In this document: in pieces, positions 63,720 to 64,000 of the stretch
Position numbering within the stretch: the stretch's first letter is position 1
How the letters are laid out: each line of letters begins with the position of its first letter
Assembly (NCBI RefSeq): GCF_003288815.1
Contig: NZ_NHYM01000007.1
Location: 1-64,000, forward strand
From: Helicobacter sp. 16-1353
GTDB taxonomy: Bacteria > Campylobacterota > Campylobacteria > Campylobacterales > Helicobacteraceae
Direction of reading: 5' to 3'
Length of the DNA stretch: 64,000 nucleotides
Translations under genes and position numbers: made by a program
Notes under the pieces: generated by a model
Told to the model about the DNA's origin: nothing
The model's database searches: none
What the model saw: only the letters and a program-made list of their open reading frames with translations

Positions 63720-64000
63720 TGCTCCAAGTGTAGAAGAAGCCCTACTTAAAGCATCAAAAGATTTAAACTGCTCTTGCGTTGATTTAGATTACGAGATTAT
63801 ACAATACCCAAGTGATGGGATTTTTGGTATTAGAAAAAAAGAAGCAAAAATCGTTGTTTCTATAAAATCAAAACCAATAAAAGAAAAAAGCAAGGTGCAG
63901 AAAAAATATTGTATCGACGATGCAATTAGTGAGATTTCAAAAGAGATAAACGAACTTTTTGCACTTTTGCCTTATAAATTAGATGAAATAAAGATTAGTA
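63706..64000 (+). CDS. jag: Jag RNA-binding protein, 3' end outside the window
   Basis: First 98 residues visible. GTG 63706 overlaps the yidC end by 14 bases with AAAGG about eight bases upstream. The N-terminal Jag_N motif is seen: VIKVSAPSVEEALLKASKDL, then PSDGIFGIRKKEAKIVV. The KH and R3H domains would lie beyond the window. Usual partner of YidC in this cluster. Confidence 0.88.
   Translation, partial: MIKVSAPSVEEALLKASKDLNCSCVDLDYEIIQYPSDGIFGIRKKEAKIVVSIKSKPIKEKSKVQKKYCIDDAISEISKEINELFALLPYKLDEIKIS

Noticed and set aside
1-64000. tRNA, rRNA, CRISPR array, insertion sequence or prophage
   Set aside because: No cloverleaf, rRNA core, regularly spaced repeat or transposase/integrase frame was recognised by reading; a covariance-model scan would be decisive.

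Overview
The window is a low-G+C chromosome segment of a Campylobacterota bacterium, most likely an enterohepatic Helicobacter. The evidence is gene content and order familiar from Helicobacter: ligA / cheV - aspS - adk - ppa - dnaB, comEC next to a UbiA-type prenyltransferase, lptF - pcm - nrdB, gmhA - hldE - hldD - gmhB, the quinone-reactive hydrogenase operon hydABCDE, cmoB next to a small hotdog protein, and rpmH - rnpA - yidD - yidC - jag. No rRNA, tRNA, CRISPR array, transposase or prophage was recognised.

Layout. 1-6.3 kb: the 3' end of ccoG (cbb3 oxidase assembly), cmoB, a hotdog protein, two LPP20-type lipoproteins and a Na/Pi cotransporter. 6.5-10.2 kb: an AraC regulator divergent from a sensor kinase / response regulator pair. 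10.2-13.1 kb: proA, then a membrane GGDEF-EAL gene split by a frameshift in a T8 run. 13.1-19 kb: hydABCDE on the minus strand. 19.2-23.5 kb: a queuosine-precursor-type transporter, two unknown proteins, a UbiA prenyltransferase, a DUF502 protein and comEC. 23.6-28.2 kb: an inserted surface-glycan block, a ligase-glycosyltransferase fusion and a second O-antigen ligase with a G8 tract. 28.2-35.6 kb: dnaB, ppa, adk, aspS, cheV and ligA. 35.6-42 kb: small accessory proteins and the ADP-heptose operon. 42.2-44.2 kb: a convergent methyltransferase / GIY-YIG-like nuclease pair. 44.3-48.5 kb: lptF, pilD, pcm, a nitrilase-family enzyme and nrdB. 48.6-53.8 kb: nosL, two overlapping dynamin-like GTPases and an EamA exporter. 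54-55.8 kb: glnK-amtB. 56.5-58.8 kb: a one-polypeptide restriction-modification enzyme with a probably dead nuclease domain. 58.8-64 kb: uppP, a biotin carboxylase, and the rpmH-jag cluster (jag runs off the end).

How it fits together. Membrane-bound H2 oxidation (HydABC) and a cbb3 oxidase (CcoG, SafE-like protein) suggest microaerobic H2-dependent respiration. ComEC and a prepilin peptidase point to DNA uptake. Heptose synthesis, two ligases, LptF and UppP serve the cell surface. Features that stand out are the two homopolymer tracts in surface or signalling genes, the spread of GAATC words that become Glu-Ser-rich linkers in unrelated proteins, a possible RNA structure between glnK and amtB, and the dynamin-like pair.
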